Source of the DNA: Ohtaekwangia sp035628875
GTDB lineage: Bacteria > Bacteroidota > Bacteroidia > Cytophagales > Cyclobacteriaceae
Assembly (NCBI GenBank): GCA_035628875.1
Contig: DASPIZ010000044.1
Coordinates: 65,484 to 129,483, forward strand
Direction of reading: 5' to 3'
Length of the DNA stretch: 64,000 bases
The translations under genes were made by a program, and so were the position numbers. The notes beneath the pieces are model-generated. The model did no database searches. It was not told the origin of the DNA and was given only the letters and a program-made list of their open reading frames with translations. Below are positions 17,308 through 26,380 of this stretch, piece after piece. Within the stretch, counting starts at the first letter, position 1. Each line of letters begins with the position of its first letter.

Positions 17308-19212
17308 ATGAACCGTTATCTTCGCTCGATGCAAAGTTTAAAATTATTACCCAGGTGGGTGATCATTTTAATCGATCTTTCATTCATTGCCTTTTCTGCA
17401 TTTCTAGGCTATTGCTTACGCTTTAACTTTAATGTGCAGGATATCATTGATATACATTTTCTCCAGGGTATTGCATTATATACGATCAGCGGTCTGTTTT
17501 CAATAGTATTAACGTCTAGTTACAAAGGTATTATCCGTTATACCGGTGTTCAGGATGGTGTACGCATTTTTTATATGCTTATCCTTAACGTAGCCTTGGT
17601 TACAATCTTCAATTTTTTATATTCTTTTCAGTCGGTTCCAAATCTCATTCCATACTCCGTTATCCTGATTTCATTTCTGGCTTCTTTTCTCTTCTTATTT
17701 AATTACCGGCTGTTGGTTAAATACATGTTTTCATTTTATAAGCGTGCCATTCTCAAGCGCGGAAACGTGCTGATCTATGGCGCGGGACAAACAGGTATTA
17801 TTACCAAACACGTTATCGAGAGTTCACAATCCTCGAGGGTGGTCGGCTTCCTTGAAGATGATCGAAATAAAGTCGGTAAGGTATTAAACGGGTCACGTAT
17901 CTATAGCATACGCGAAAATGACCTGGAGATAATGCTTGATAATTTTAATGTGGATGAACTCATCATTACGATCAAAAATTTATCACCTGAAGTTAAAAAC
18001 GATATCGTTGATGTTTGCCTTCGTAACCAGGTTAAGGTTCGGATTGTACCGCCAGCGGATAAGTGGGTGAAAGGCGAACTGAGTCTGAATCAGATCAAAG
18101 AAATAAACATTGATGATCTTCTTGAAAGAGAAACCATCAAAATGGATGATCTTAATTTACAGAAACAATTATTTGGAAAACGGATTTGTATTACTGGTGC
18201 GGCTGGGTCCATTGGAAGTGAATTGGTTCGACAGGTAATGCAGTATAAACCTGATTCCGTCATCTTGATTGATCAGAATGAATCTGCACTTTTCGAGATC
18301 GACCGGGAGGTAAAATCAGACGATAACGGTACGGTGGTAATTCCTTATATCGCTGATATTACGAATCTTGAACGGATGCAACGGATCTTTGGTGAAAATA
18401 AACCGAACCTCGTATTCCATGCTGCTGCCTACAAGCATGTTCCGATGATGGAACGAAATTCTTCTGAGGCAATTGTATGTAATATTCTGGGAACAAAACT
18501 TCTTGCTGATCTTGCTGTAGAACACGGCGTTGAAAAATTTGTAATGATCTCAACGGATAAAGCAGTTAACCCGACCAGTGTAATGGGTTGTTCTAAGCGT
18601 ATCGCTGAGATCTATGTTCAATCGCTCAACAACCACCTGGACAAATCGGGCGCACCACATACAGCGTTTGTCACTACCCGATTTGGAAACGTCCTCGGGT
18701 CAAATGGGTCTGTAATTCCGGTATTTAAAAAACAGATTGAGCAGGGTGGACCTGTTACAGTAACGCATCCCGAGATCACACGTTATTTTATGACCATCCC
18801 CGAAGCATGCCGGCTCGTGCTTGAAGCAGGTGCAATGGGCAGAGGAGGGGAAATTTTTATTTTCGATATGGGCAAATCTGTGAAGATTTTTGATTTGGCC
18901 AGGAAGATGATTCAGTTGTCGGGATTTATGCCGGGTAAGGATATCGACATTGTTTTCACAGGACTACGCGAAGGTGAAAAGCTGTATGAAGAACTCTTAA
19001 ATCAGAAAGAAAACACACTCAAAACACACCATCAGAAGATCATGATCGCGAAGGTTCAGGAACATGGCTACCTTGAGATGAACAAATACATTGAGCTTTT
19101 TAATGACCTCGTAAATGATCGTAATGAGTTAAAAATGGTGGCGCTCATGAAAGAACTCGTTCCTGAGTTTAGGAGTAACTACTCACGGTACGAAGTGCTT
19201 GATCAAGTCTGA
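17308..19212 (+). CDS. PglF/WbpM/CapD-like membrane-bound UDP-sugar 4,6-dehydratase
   Basis: 634 residues. Four N-terminal membrane helices (about residues 15-145), a first Rossmann-like domain (LIYGAGQTG, about residue 153) and a C-terminal SDR domain starting at CITGAAGSIGSELVRQ (about 293). The active-site block is MISTDKAVNPTSVMGCSKR, with Met replacing the usual SDR Tyr and Lys retained, as in WbpM and PglF. The reaction is UDP-GlcNAc to UDP-4-keto-6-deoxy-GlcNAc on the cytoplasmic face. It supplies the substrate for the PglE-like enzyme at 2585. The start 6 bases after T9SS paralog 3 implies co-transcription, which is unusual for a cargo gene and a sugar enzyme. Confidence 0.93.
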   Translation: MNRYLRSMQSLKLLPRWVIILIDLSFIAFSAFLGYCLRFNFNVQDIIDIHFLQGIALYTISGLFSIVLTSSYKGIIRYTGVQDGVRIFYMLILNVALVTIFNFLYSFQSVPNLIPYSVILISFLASFLFLFNYRLLVKYMFSFYKRAILKRGNVLIYGAGQTGIITKHVIESSQSSRVVGFLEDDRNKVGKVLNGSRIYSIRENDLEIMLDNFNVDELIITIKNLSPEVKNDIVDVCLRNQVKVRIVPPADKWVKGELSLNQIKEINIDDLLERETIKMDDLNLQKQLFGKRICITGAAGSIGSELVRQVMQYKPDSVILIDQNESALFEIDREVKSDDNGTVVIPYIADITNLERMQRIFGENKPNLVFHAAAYKHVPMMERNSSEAIVCNILGTKLLADLAVEHGVEKFVMISTDKAVNPTSVMGCSKRIAEIYVQSLNNHLDKSGAPHTAFVTTRFGNVLGSNGSVIPVFKKQIEQGGPVTVTHPEITRYFMTIPEACRLVLEAGAMGRGGEIFIFDMGKSVKIFDLARKMIQLSGFMPGKDIDIVFTGLREGEKLYEELLNQKENTLKTHHQKIMIAKVQEHGYLEMNKYIELFNDLVNDRNELKMVALMKELVPEFRSNYSRYEVLDQV

Positions 19213-19242
19213 CTTTTAGGGCGGATCAACTAGCAATACTCC

Positions 19243-19366
19243 TTCAATTGCCTGGCTTCAATTGCCACAAGTTTCAATTCTCCGAGTGTTTCAATTTCTC
19301 CGAGGGTTCATTTCTCCGAGTTTTAATTTCCCCGCGCTTCAATTGCCACGAGCTTCAGCTCGTTGG
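19243..19366 (+). repeat. Degenerate short tandem repeat (TTCAATTnCCnCGAG units)
   Basis: About seven units of 14-18 bases, each starting TTCAATT or TTTAATT followed by GCCACAAG, CTCCGAG or CCCCGCG. The last units run into the left end of the inverted-end element at 19340. The unit is close to that element's terminal sequence, so the array looks like repeated copies of an element end. Confidence 0.65.
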
Positions 19367-19571
19367 ATTATAATGATATGGTCGATATGGGCTTTAGCCC
19401 GATAATCAATCTTGTATTGGACTTCTCATCGCATCTGTGCAGGTATAAATCTAATTTTCGATCGTCGTTAGCGTTGTGTCCTACAAGATGAATTCACATT
19501 CAAATTTTTTCCTTCTCTGCGAGCGTTGATTGGGATAAAGCCCAAAAGTCCTCTGAAACTCGTGGCAATTG
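19340..19571. repeat. 232-base element with perfect 13-base inverted ends (REP/MITE-like)
   Basis: CAATTGCCACGAG (19340-19352) is the exact reverse complement of CTCGTGGCAATTG (19559-19571). Just inside each end are a palindrome (ACGAGCTTCAGCTCGT, 19348-19363) or stem parts GGGCTTTAGCCC (19389-19400) and GGGATAAAGCCC (19532-19543). There is no ORF inside. The layout fits a non-autonomous mobile repeat or a REP doublet of the kind moved by REP-associated tyrosine transposases; no such transposase is in the window. The rest of 19572-19756 shows nothing. Confidence 0.65.
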
Positions 19572-19756
19572 AGAAAATGATTTAACTGAAATTATTAACA
19601 GCTATGAGTTCAGCTTGTGGATGAAAGTGCATTTGGATAATCGTTCATTCCATTCCAGCAAAGCAGAAGCAAGAATTTGATGCCTTCTTAAAACACCAAT
19701 ACGAAAAAAGGTTGCCTTCTTACGATGACAACCCTTCAAATTAGTATCATTAATTT

Positions 19757-20626
19757 CTACCTGAATGACTTGCGTTTTCTGTTATACAATTTCCGCTGAT
19801 TGCCTTGTTTGAAAATGAAATTATTAGGCAAATAATATTCAATTTTAAGATTTAGCAGGAAATATCCATCATTGTCTGAGGAATTACCGCGTACTTTTCC
19901 TGGTTCATAGCCAGGAGCACCAAGTTCAAGAGAACGATCAGAAAGTCGATATCGGATTGATGTAGGATCCCAAGTTGACTTGTCAGGATGAACCGTACTT
20001 ACATCATCGAGGTAATCGGTGAACGTCTGGCGATAACCACCTTCAATTACTACGTTAACAAAAGGGTGTGCTTTTATACGAACACCAAGACCATAAGGAA
20101 TAACAGGTTGAAGTCTGCTGTAGCTTACGCCTTCTGTTTTTAATGGTTGTAGTGCATGCCTCTTTCCATCTAATTCAGCAGTAGGGTTGGTGTATAAAAG
20201 ACCAAGACCAAGGAAGGCATATGCATTGAAAGCTGGCCGGGAAGTCATCCGAGCCGGATTTTCAAACAGGTTAATTGTTCCTGTGAAACTTAGTTCAAAG
20301 TTGGAAGATTGAAAAGATAAATTGCGTCTGTTTCGGCCCTCGTCACCGGAATCTTCATCTGAACCTTCAAGCTGAAACCAGGTAAGATCACCACGTACGC
20401 TAACCCGCGGGCTAACGAAATACTGCAAACCTGCCGTGATGTTGAACCTGGAATCGAAATTATCACCCTGGTCTTTCAGATCGCCGAAATAGGTGGCATT
20501 GCCAATTCCGCCTGAAACAAGCAGTGTCCTTTGTCGCCCGAAATTGTAGAAACTTTGAGCATTGGCCTCTTCCAGGAAGATGGATCCAATCAGGATTACC
20601 AACAGTAGAATTCTATTCATTCGCAC
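19757..20626 (-). CDS. Outer-membrane beta-barrel protein, DUF6089-like
   Basis: 289 residues with a signal peptide (ending EEANAQ). Alternating hydrophobic strands, an early GGIGNATYFGDLKDQ motif and a C-terminal YFLLNLKIEYYLP strand fit an eight-stranded OmpA-type barrel as in the DUF6089 family. Role unknown; probably structural or protein-assembly related in the outer membrane. It ends with a basic tail (NRKRKSFR). A second ATG at 20620 is an equally possible start. The gene stands alone, 36 bases downstream of nothing on its own strand except sucC, which starts further upstream at 21874 and may read into it. Confidence 0.75.
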   Translation of the reverse strand: MRMNRILLLVILIGSIFLEEANAQSFYNFGRQRTLLVSGGIGNATYFGDLKDQGDNFDSRFNITAGLQYFVSPRVSVRGDLTWFQLEGSDEDSGDEGRNRRNLSFQSSNFELSFTGTINLFENPARMTSRPAFNAYAFLGLGLLYTNPTAELDGKRHALQPLKTEGVSYSRLQPVIPYGLGVRIKAHPFVNVVIEGGYRQTFTDYLDDVSTVHPDKSTWDPTSIRYRLSDRSLELGAPGYEPGKVRGNSSDNDGYFLLNLKIEYYLPNNFIFKQGNQRKLYNRKRKSFR

Positions 20627-20662
20627 AAAATAAGTTCACAATATACAAAATTTTATCGTCGC

Positions 20663-21874
20663 TTACATCAACACTTCCTTAACTCTTTTTGCTGCGTCTT
20701 TTAATACAATGGCAGAAAACACTTTTAAACCCGATTCTTCAATAATTTTAGCCCCTTCTTCAGCATTTGTGCCCTGTAAACGTACAATAATAGGAACCTT
20801 AATATCACCAATTTTCTTATAAGCTTCAACCACCCCATTGGCAACCCGGTCACACCGCACGATTCCGCCGAAAATATTGATCAGGATGGCTTTTACGTTG
20901 GGATCTTTCAAGATAATACGGAAACCGGCTTCTACAGTTTCTGCATTTGCTCCACCTCCTACGTCCAGGAAGTTAGCAGGCTCACCGCCGGAAAGTTTAA
21001 TAATATCCATGGTAGCCATGGCCAATCCGGCCCCATTTACCATACATCCTACATTTCCATCCAGTTTAACATAGTTCAGCCCAGCCTTTCCAGCTTCAAC
21101 TTCCAGCGGGTCTTCTTCGGTGATATCGCGTAATTCAGCCAGTTCTTTATGGCGGTAAAGCGCATTGTCATCCAGGTTTACTTTCGCATCAACAGCCAGG
21201 ATGCGGTTGTCGGATGTTCTGAGTAACGGGTTGATCTCGAACATGGATGCATCGAGTCCCAGGTAAGCATTGTACAGGGAGTTTATAAATTTCACACCTT
21301 CTTTAAAGGCATTGCCTTCCCAACCTAATGCAAATGCAATTTTTCTCGCCTGGAAGGGCTGTAACCCGATTGTGGGGTCGACCCATTCCTTAATGATCTT
21401 TTCAGGATTGGTTTCCGCGACTTCTTCAATATTCATCCCGCCTTCTGTGGAGGCCATGATAACCGGACTTCCGGTAGAACGATCCAGCAGAATGCTCATA
21501 TAGTACTCCTTTGGCTCCGATTCACCAGGGTAATAAACATCTTCAGCAATCAATACTTTATTCACCTTTTTACCTTCCGGGCCGGTTTGATGGGTAACCA
21601 GAACACCACCCAAAATGCCTTTCACTTTTTCCGGTACTTCCGCTATTCCTTTGGCCAACACAACGCCTTTTGATCCTGTTTCTCTCACGACACCCTTTCC
21701 ACGACCACCGGCATGTATTTGTGATTTAATCACAAACCACTTAGTTCCTGTTTCCGCCTGAAGCTCCTTTGCTGCTGCTATTGCAGTGTCAGGCGTATCT
21801 GCTACAAGTCCACGTTGAACAGCGACCCCGTATTTCTTCAGAATTTCTTTGCCTTGGTATTCGTGTATGTTCAT
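20663..21874 (-). CDS. sucC: Succinyl-CoA synthetase (ADP-forming) beta subunit
   Basis: 403 residues, full length for SucC. It starts MNIHEYQGKEILKKYGV and shows the ATP-grasp domain (KSQIHAGGRGKGV), FEINPLL (metal and nucleotide site), the nucleotide-binding loop NGAGLAMATMD, and IFGGIVRCD near the C-terminus, where the subunit contacts CoA-bound alpha. Catalyses succinyl-CoA + ADP + Pi to succinate + ATP + CoA in the TCA cycle. The alpha subunit gene (sucD) is not adjacent here, as is common in Bacteroidota. Aconitase at 39731 is the only other TCA gene in the window. Confidence 0.97.
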   Translation of the reverse strand: MNIHEYQGKEILKKYGVAVQRGLVADTPDTAIAAAKELQAETGTKWFVIKSQIHAGGRGKGVVRETGSKGVVLAKGIAEVPEKVKGILGGVLVTHQTGPEGKKVNKVLIAEDVYYPGESEPKEYYMSILLDRSTGSPVIMASTEGGMNIEEVAETNPEKIIKEWVDPTIGLQPFQARKIAFALGWEGNAFKEGVKFINSLYNAYLGLDASMFEINPLLRTSDNRILAVDAKVNLDDNALYRHKELAELRDITEEDPLEVEAGKAGLNYVKLDGNVGCMVNGAGLAMATMDIIKLSGGEPANFLDVGGGANAETVEAGFRIILKDPNVKAILINIFGGIVRCDRVANGVVEAYKKIGDIKVPIIVRLQGTNAEEGAKIIEESGLKVFSAIVLKDAAKRVKEVLM

Positions 21875-21942
21875 GAATTTTTTGTTTTGGGCGAAACTAG
21901 TTTATTTAATGCTTTATTTCAAGAAACACCAGAATTCACTTT

Positions 21943-22602
21943 ATGTTAAGAGCATCCCGGGTCGAAAAATCGTATGGCCAGTTAAAAGTTTTGAAAGGAA
22001 TTGACCTGGAAGTTCAAAAAAGCGAGGTCGTTGCTATCATTGGTGCTTCCGGGGCAGGGAAAAGTACTTTGTTGCATATCCTGGGAACGCTGGATAGTCC
22101 GGATCAAGGGCAAATCTTCATTCACGATAAAGATGTTTTCAGCCAATCGGCAAAAAGCCTGGCTGCCTTTCGGAACAAATCAATCGGTTTTGTTTTCCAG
22201 TTCCATAATTTGTTGCCTGAATTTACGGCACTTGAAAATGTGATGATGCCTGGATTGATCAGTAATGCTTCGGCAGAGCCGGGTATAAGAAAAAAAGCAC
22301 AAGAGCTTATGGATATGCTCGGTCTCACGTCACGGATGGAACATAAACCGGCGGAATTGTCTGGAGGGGAACAACAACGTACTGCGGTGGCCCGCGCCTT
22401 GATTAATTCACCCGACCTCATCCTTGCGGACGAGCCAAGTGGTAATCTCGATTCCAAAAACGCACTCGACTTACATAATTTGTTCTTCCAGTTAAGAAAA
22501 GATCTGGGACATACCTTCATCATCGTTACCCACAACGATGAACTTTCAAAAATGGCCGACAGAAGAATTGAATTGAAGGATGGTGTTGTTGTGAAAGAGT
22601 AA
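21943..22602 (+). CDS. ABC transporter ATP-binding protein, LolD/MacB type
   Basis: 219 residues. Walker A GASGAGKST (about 36-44), Q-loop FVFQFHNLLPEFTALENV, signature LSGGEQQRTAVARAL and Walker B LILADEPSGNLD are all intact. The PEFTALENVMMPGLI segment is typical of LolD. LolD powers extraction of lipoproteins from the inner membrane with LolC/E; those partners are not next to it, so the exact transporter is uncertain. Single-gene transcription unit, convergent with mtaB. The 175-base gap after it (22603-22777) shows no gene or clear terminator. Confidence 0.9.
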   Translation: MLRASRVEKSYGQLKVLKGIDLEVQKSEVVAIIGASGAGKSTLLHILGTLDSPDQGQIFIHDKDVFSQSAKSLAAFRNKSIGFVFQFHNLLPEFTALENVMMPGLISNASAEPGIRKKAQELMDMLGLTSRMEHKPAELSGGEQQRTAVARALINSPDLILADEPSGNLDSKNALDLHNLFFQLRKDLGHTFIIVTHNDELSKMADRRIELKDGVVVKE

Positions 22603-22777
22603 AGCGACTCGTATGCGTAAGATCCTTCGCTTGCTGCTGTCCTGCGCGCGGGTCCATGTTCAGGATGCAGGTAAAACGAGGTATAGGCATGAAGATCATG
22701 GGTTTGCCTGCGCTGAATGGAGCCAAAACCGCAATCTATTAACGTGAATTTCAACATGCCACGTAGGAACAACTAAA

Positions 22778-24097
22778 TTAATGCACCAGTATTTCGGTCT
22801 CCACTTCATCCACTTCAACCAGTCCTGATGTATTGATCGATGTGAGACGGACATCCTTTAATTCGTTGATTAATACCGGATCATATTTGGCAGTTACACG
22901 AATATAGTTTTGTGTGAAACCATGCATCATGCCATCAACGATGTCATTTTCGAAAAGTACGGTGGCAGTAGAATGCAGGTTATCTTCGTAAAACTTACGG
23001 CGTTTCTTTTCTGATAATGTATGCAGCATCTTCGAACGGTCAGCGCGCTGGTTTCCGGGCACGGTACCATCCATCTCTGCAGCCAGTGTATTTTCACGTT
23101 CAGAATAGGTGAACACATGTAGGTAAGAAATATCAAGTTCATTGAGAAATTGATAGGTCTCGATAAAATCTTCACGCATTTCACCAGGAAATCCGACGAT
23201 TACATCAACGCCGATACAACAATGCGGCATCAACGATTTTATTTTGCTTACGCGATCTACATACAACTCCCGTTGATAGCGACGCCGCATCAGCTTCAGT
23301 ATTTTATTCGAGCCGGATTGTAAGGGAATATGAAAATGCGGAACAAATTTTTTCGAACCAGCAACAAAGGTAATGATTTCATCGGTCAGGAGATTTGGTT
23401 CAATAGAAGAGATACGTATGCGATCAATACCTTCAATGTCATCAAGTGCCCTGATCAGATCAATAAACTTTTCTTTACGTTCGCCATTTTGTATTCCGAA
23501 ATCGCCAGTGTTTACGCCAGTTAAAACAATTTCACGAACATCTGTGGCTGCAATTTCATGGGCAGTCTTTAAAATATTTTCGATACTATCACTGCGACTT
23601 CCTCCCCGTGCAAGCGGTATGGTACAAAATGAACAGGAGTAATCACAACCGTCCTGAACCTTCAAAAATGTTCTCGTTCTATCGTGAATCGAATAGGAGG
23701 TATTGAATTTACTTGCAGTTTCAATGTCGGAGGTATAAACTTCTGCCTGCGGCTTACGTACAAATCCATCCAGTAATTCTACAAGGCGGAATTTCTCTGC
23801 AGCACCCAAAACAGCATCGACCCCGGGAATGGATGAAATTTCTTCTGGCTTTAATTGTGCATAACAACCAATGATCGTCACGTATGCATCAGGTGAGATG
23901 TTTCTCGCCTCCCGGACGATTTTGTGGCACTTCTTATTGGCATTTTCAGTAACCGAGCACGTATTGATAATAAAAATATCAGGCGTATCCGTAAAGTCTA
24001 CTTTTTTATACCCTTTTTGCTCAAACATTCGTGAAATCGTGGATGTTTCAGCATAATTGAGTTTGCAGCCAAGCGTATAGAAAGCGACTTTTTTCAT
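22778..24097 (-). CDS. mtaB: tRNA t6A37 methylthiotransferase MtaB
   Basis: About 439 residues. N-terminal UPF0004 domain (FYTLGCKLNYAET; three cluster cysteines in TLGCK, INTCSVTE and IIGCYAQL), then the radical-SAM cluster CDYSCSFCTIP (CxxxCxxC, about residue 150), then a TRAM domain near the C-terminus. The enzyme adds a methylthio group to t6A37 in tRNAs that read ANN codons. Start chosen at ATG 24097 (MKKVAFYTLGC); the longer frame would use a TTG four codons upstream. Stand-alone gene. Confidence 0.95.
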   Translation of the reverse strand: MKKVAFYTLGCKLNYAETSTISRMFEQKGYKKVDFTDTPDIFIINTCSVTENANKKCHKIVREARNISPDAYVTIIGCYAQLKPEEISSIPGVDAVLGAAEKFRLVELLDGFVRKPQAEVYTSDIETASKFNTSYSIHDRTRTFLKVQDGCDYSCSFCTIPLARGGSRSDSIENILKTAHEIAATDVREIVLTGVNTGDFGIQNGERKEKFIDLIRALDDIEGIDRIRISSIEPNLLTDEIITFVAGSKKFVPHFHIPLQSGSNKILKLMRRRYQRELYVDRVSKIKSLMPHCCIGVDVIVGFPGEMREDFIETYQFLNELDISYLHVFTYSERENTLAAEMDGTVPGNQRADRSKMLHTLSEKKRRKFYEDNLHSTATVLFENDIVDGMMHGFTQNYIRVTAKYDPVLINELKDVRLTSINTSGLVEVDEVETEILVH

Positions 24098-24200
24098 AAT
24101 AAGCCGCAAAGATACAGATTAGCGGATTACCGATAAAGTTCTTAAAAACTTCCCATCTTAAAATAATTCCATCATGTAAGACCGGAGGGAAGTTTGATTT

Positions 24201-25931
24201 TTATACCGACATGAGGTATGCTTCAATTCCGTTTATTTTTTTATCGAGCTGTTGCGTTACCTTTTCAAAGTCATTCCGGGAAGGAAGTTTGGTATTCACA
24301 CTGATGTAATATTTAATCTTTGGTTCTGTTCCTGAAGGACGAACGGAAACCTTGCTACCATCCTCAAGGAAAAACTGAAGTACGTCAGATTTCGGAAAAT
24401 CCAAAGTAGTTTCCTGTCCACTGATCAGATTTTTATCAACCGATAATTTATAGTCGGCAATGTGAACTACTTTACTGCCACTGATTTCGGCTGGCGGATT
24501 GCTCCTGAATTTTTCCATCAGTGCCCGGATCTCTTGTTCTCCCTGCTGGCCTTTCTTCACTACGTTAAGTAACGTCTCTTTATAGTAACCGAATTCAACA
24601 TACATATCGATAAGCCAGTCGTACATCGACTTTTTTTCTTCGGTGGCACTTGCCGCCATAGCAGCAAAAAAAGCACAGGCAGAAACAGCATCTTTATCAC
24701 GTACGAAATCGCCAGCCATATAACCGTAACTTTCTTCACCTGCAGCAATGAATTTCTTTTTGCCTTCCAGTTTGCCCATTAGTTCAGCAATGTATTTGAA
24801 TCCTGTCAGGGTATTGTAGCAAGCGATGCCGAATTGGTTGGCCATCGTATCTACAAGTTCGGTAGTAACAATCGTTTTTGCGATGTATGAATTTGTTTTG
24901 TCATTCAGGTTCTTCATAATGAAATACATCATGAGGCTGAATGCCTGATTTCCATTTAGCAAAATAAATTCACCATTTGATTGACGAACACCGATACCCA
25001 CGCGATCAACATCCGGATCGGTAGCCATCACCATGGTAGCACCTACTGCCTTGCCTTTTTCAATAACCATTTCCATGGCCGATTTTTCTTCCGGGTTGGG
25101 TGACTTCACTGTAGAAAAATTACCATCTGGCTTAGCTTGCTCTTCCACCACATGAATATTGGTAAACCCGATCTGTTTTAAAGCTTCCGGAACCATGGTA
25201 ATCCCTGCACCATGAATGCTGGAATAAACCAATGGAATATTTTTGTGTTTGGCGATGATATCGTGGTTGGGGATAATTTTTTTAACTTCAGCATAATATG
25301 CCTGCTCTACCTCCCCGCCGATGGTATGGATATTCTCCGGCTTGGCAGTAAATTTCACCTGCTCAAACGAGGTAATCGCATTAACTTCGGTGATGATATT
25401 TTTATCGTGGGGCGGAACTACCTGTGCGCCATCCACCCAGTATGCCTTATATCCGTTGTATTCTTTGGGATTGTGCGATGCCGTGATAACGATACCGGAT
25501 TGACATTTTAAATACCGAATAGCAAATGAAAGCAACGGCGTAGGTCGCAGCTCCGGAAACATAAACACGTGTATTCCGTTGGCTGAACAAACGTGAGCAA
25601 CCACCTCGGCAAAAAAACGACTTTGGTTTCGGTTGTCGTGCGCAATAGCGATCCTGATCTTTTCTCCCTTAAAATTTTTATTGAGGTAATTTGCCAATCC
25701 TTGTGTAGCAACACCCACGGTGTACTGATTCATACAATTCGAACCAGCGCCCATGATACCGCGTAATCCGCCAGTTCCAAATTCCAGGTCTTTATAAAAA
25801 CTATCAATAAGTTCTTTGGAATTATCTTCAGAAAGGAGCGACCTGATTTCTTCCTTCGTTACATCATCAATCACTTTACTATCTAACCAGGTTTGTGCTT
25901 TGGATTTTACTTGTTGTAATAATTCAGACAT
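24201..25931 (-). CDS. Phosphohexomutase (phosphoglucomutase/phosphomannomutase family)
   Basis: About 576 residues, in the size class of the PGM2-like phospho-sugar mutases. The phosphoserine loop is TASHNPKEYNGYKAYW; the Mg-binding loop ATDPDVDRVGIG and the sugar-specificity loop AGEESYGYM are clear; the phosphate-binding RPSGTEPKIKYY sits near the C-terminus. Interconverts hexose 1- and 6-phosphates (or pentose phosphates in relatives). ATG 25931 (MSELLQQ) is preferred to an upstream TTG 8 codons earlier. AAACTTCCC (24146) and GGGAAGTTT (24187) form an inverted repeat just downstream, with a long loop and of unclear role. Confidence 0.94.
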   Translation of the reverse strand: MSELLQQVKSKAQTWLDSKVIDDVTKEEIRSLLSEDNSKELIDSFYKDLEFGTGGLRGIMGAGSNCMNQYTVGVATQGLANYLNKNFKGEKIRIAIAHDNRNQSRFFAEVVAHVCSANGIHVFMFPELRPTPLLSFAIRYLKCQSGIVITASHNPKEYNGYKAYWVDGAQVVPPHDKNIITEVNAITSFEQVKFTAKPENIHTIGGEVEQAYYAEVKKIIPNHDIIAKHKNIPLVYSSIHGAGITMVPEALKQIGFTNIHVVEEQAKPDGNFSTVKSPNPEEKSAMEMVIEKGKAVGATMVMATDPDVDRVGIGVRQSNGEFILLNGNQAFSLMMYFIMKNLNDKTNSYIAKTIVTTELVDTMANQFGIACYNTLTGFKYIAELMGKLEGKKKFIAAGEESYGYMAGDFVRDKDAVSACAFFAAMAASATEEKKSMYDWLIDMYVEFGYYKETLLNVVKKGQQGEQEIRALMEKFRSNPPAEISGSKVVHIADYKLSVDKNLISGQETTLDFPKSDVLQFFLEDGSKVSVRPSGTEPKIKYYISVNTKLPSRNDFEKVTQQLDKKINGIEAYLMSV

Positions 25932-25962
25932 GGGTGTTTTTATTTTACGCGCCAAACATAGG

Positions 25963-26370
25963 GTTCAAAGTTCAAAGTTCAAAGTGCGAGGTTCAAAGTT
26001 CAAAGTTCAAAGTTCATGGTTCAAAGTTTCAAGGTTTTCGATAACGAAGGGCTTGTGCCATTTGTTTGAGGTTTGACGTTCGAGGTTAATTGTATTAACT
26101 TGATAAGTACCAGACCCACTCGCTGTTTCTTTCCTATCGTTACATGCAGTAAAATCGCCAGGAGCAAAGGAGAAACGATTCATTTCGAAAAAGCGAATAG
26201 GTTTCGATAACACCTTAACATCGTTAGTATCTACAAGCATATCGGTTATCAATCAACAAACTCGAAGCTCGCAGCTCAAAGCTCGCAACTATTCCTTAAA
26301 GCTCATCAATTATCGAAAACAACTTGCAGCTTAAAGCTTGTAGCCAGTAGCTTATCGCAAACACGAAAGC
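25963..26370. repeat. Intergenic repeat block: GTTCAAAG array plus GAGCTCGCAGC-type words
   Basis: 25963-26034 is about eight near-identical GTTCAAA units. It is followed by TTTTCGATAACGAAGGGCTTGTGCC and GTTTGAGGTTTGACGTTCGAGGTTA, a composite closely matched at 60855-60943. 26253-26355 holds AGCTCGAAGCTCGCAGCTC- and CAGCTTAAAGCTTGTAGC-type words. No gene is supported in 25932-26380; an 81-codon minus-strand frame overlapping the array has no family resemblance. Confidence 0.75.
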
Positions 26371-26380
26371 CAAGAAAACG

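Noticed and set aside
24146..24195. AAACTTCCC/GGGAAGTTT inverted repeat as a terminator for the phosphohexomutase gene
   Set aside because: The loop is over 30 bases and there is no T run.
26007..26252. 81-codon minus-strand ORF upstream of the HPPD gene end
   Set aside because: It overlaps a GTTCAAAG array; no signal peptide, family or coupling. Could be revisited if conserved.
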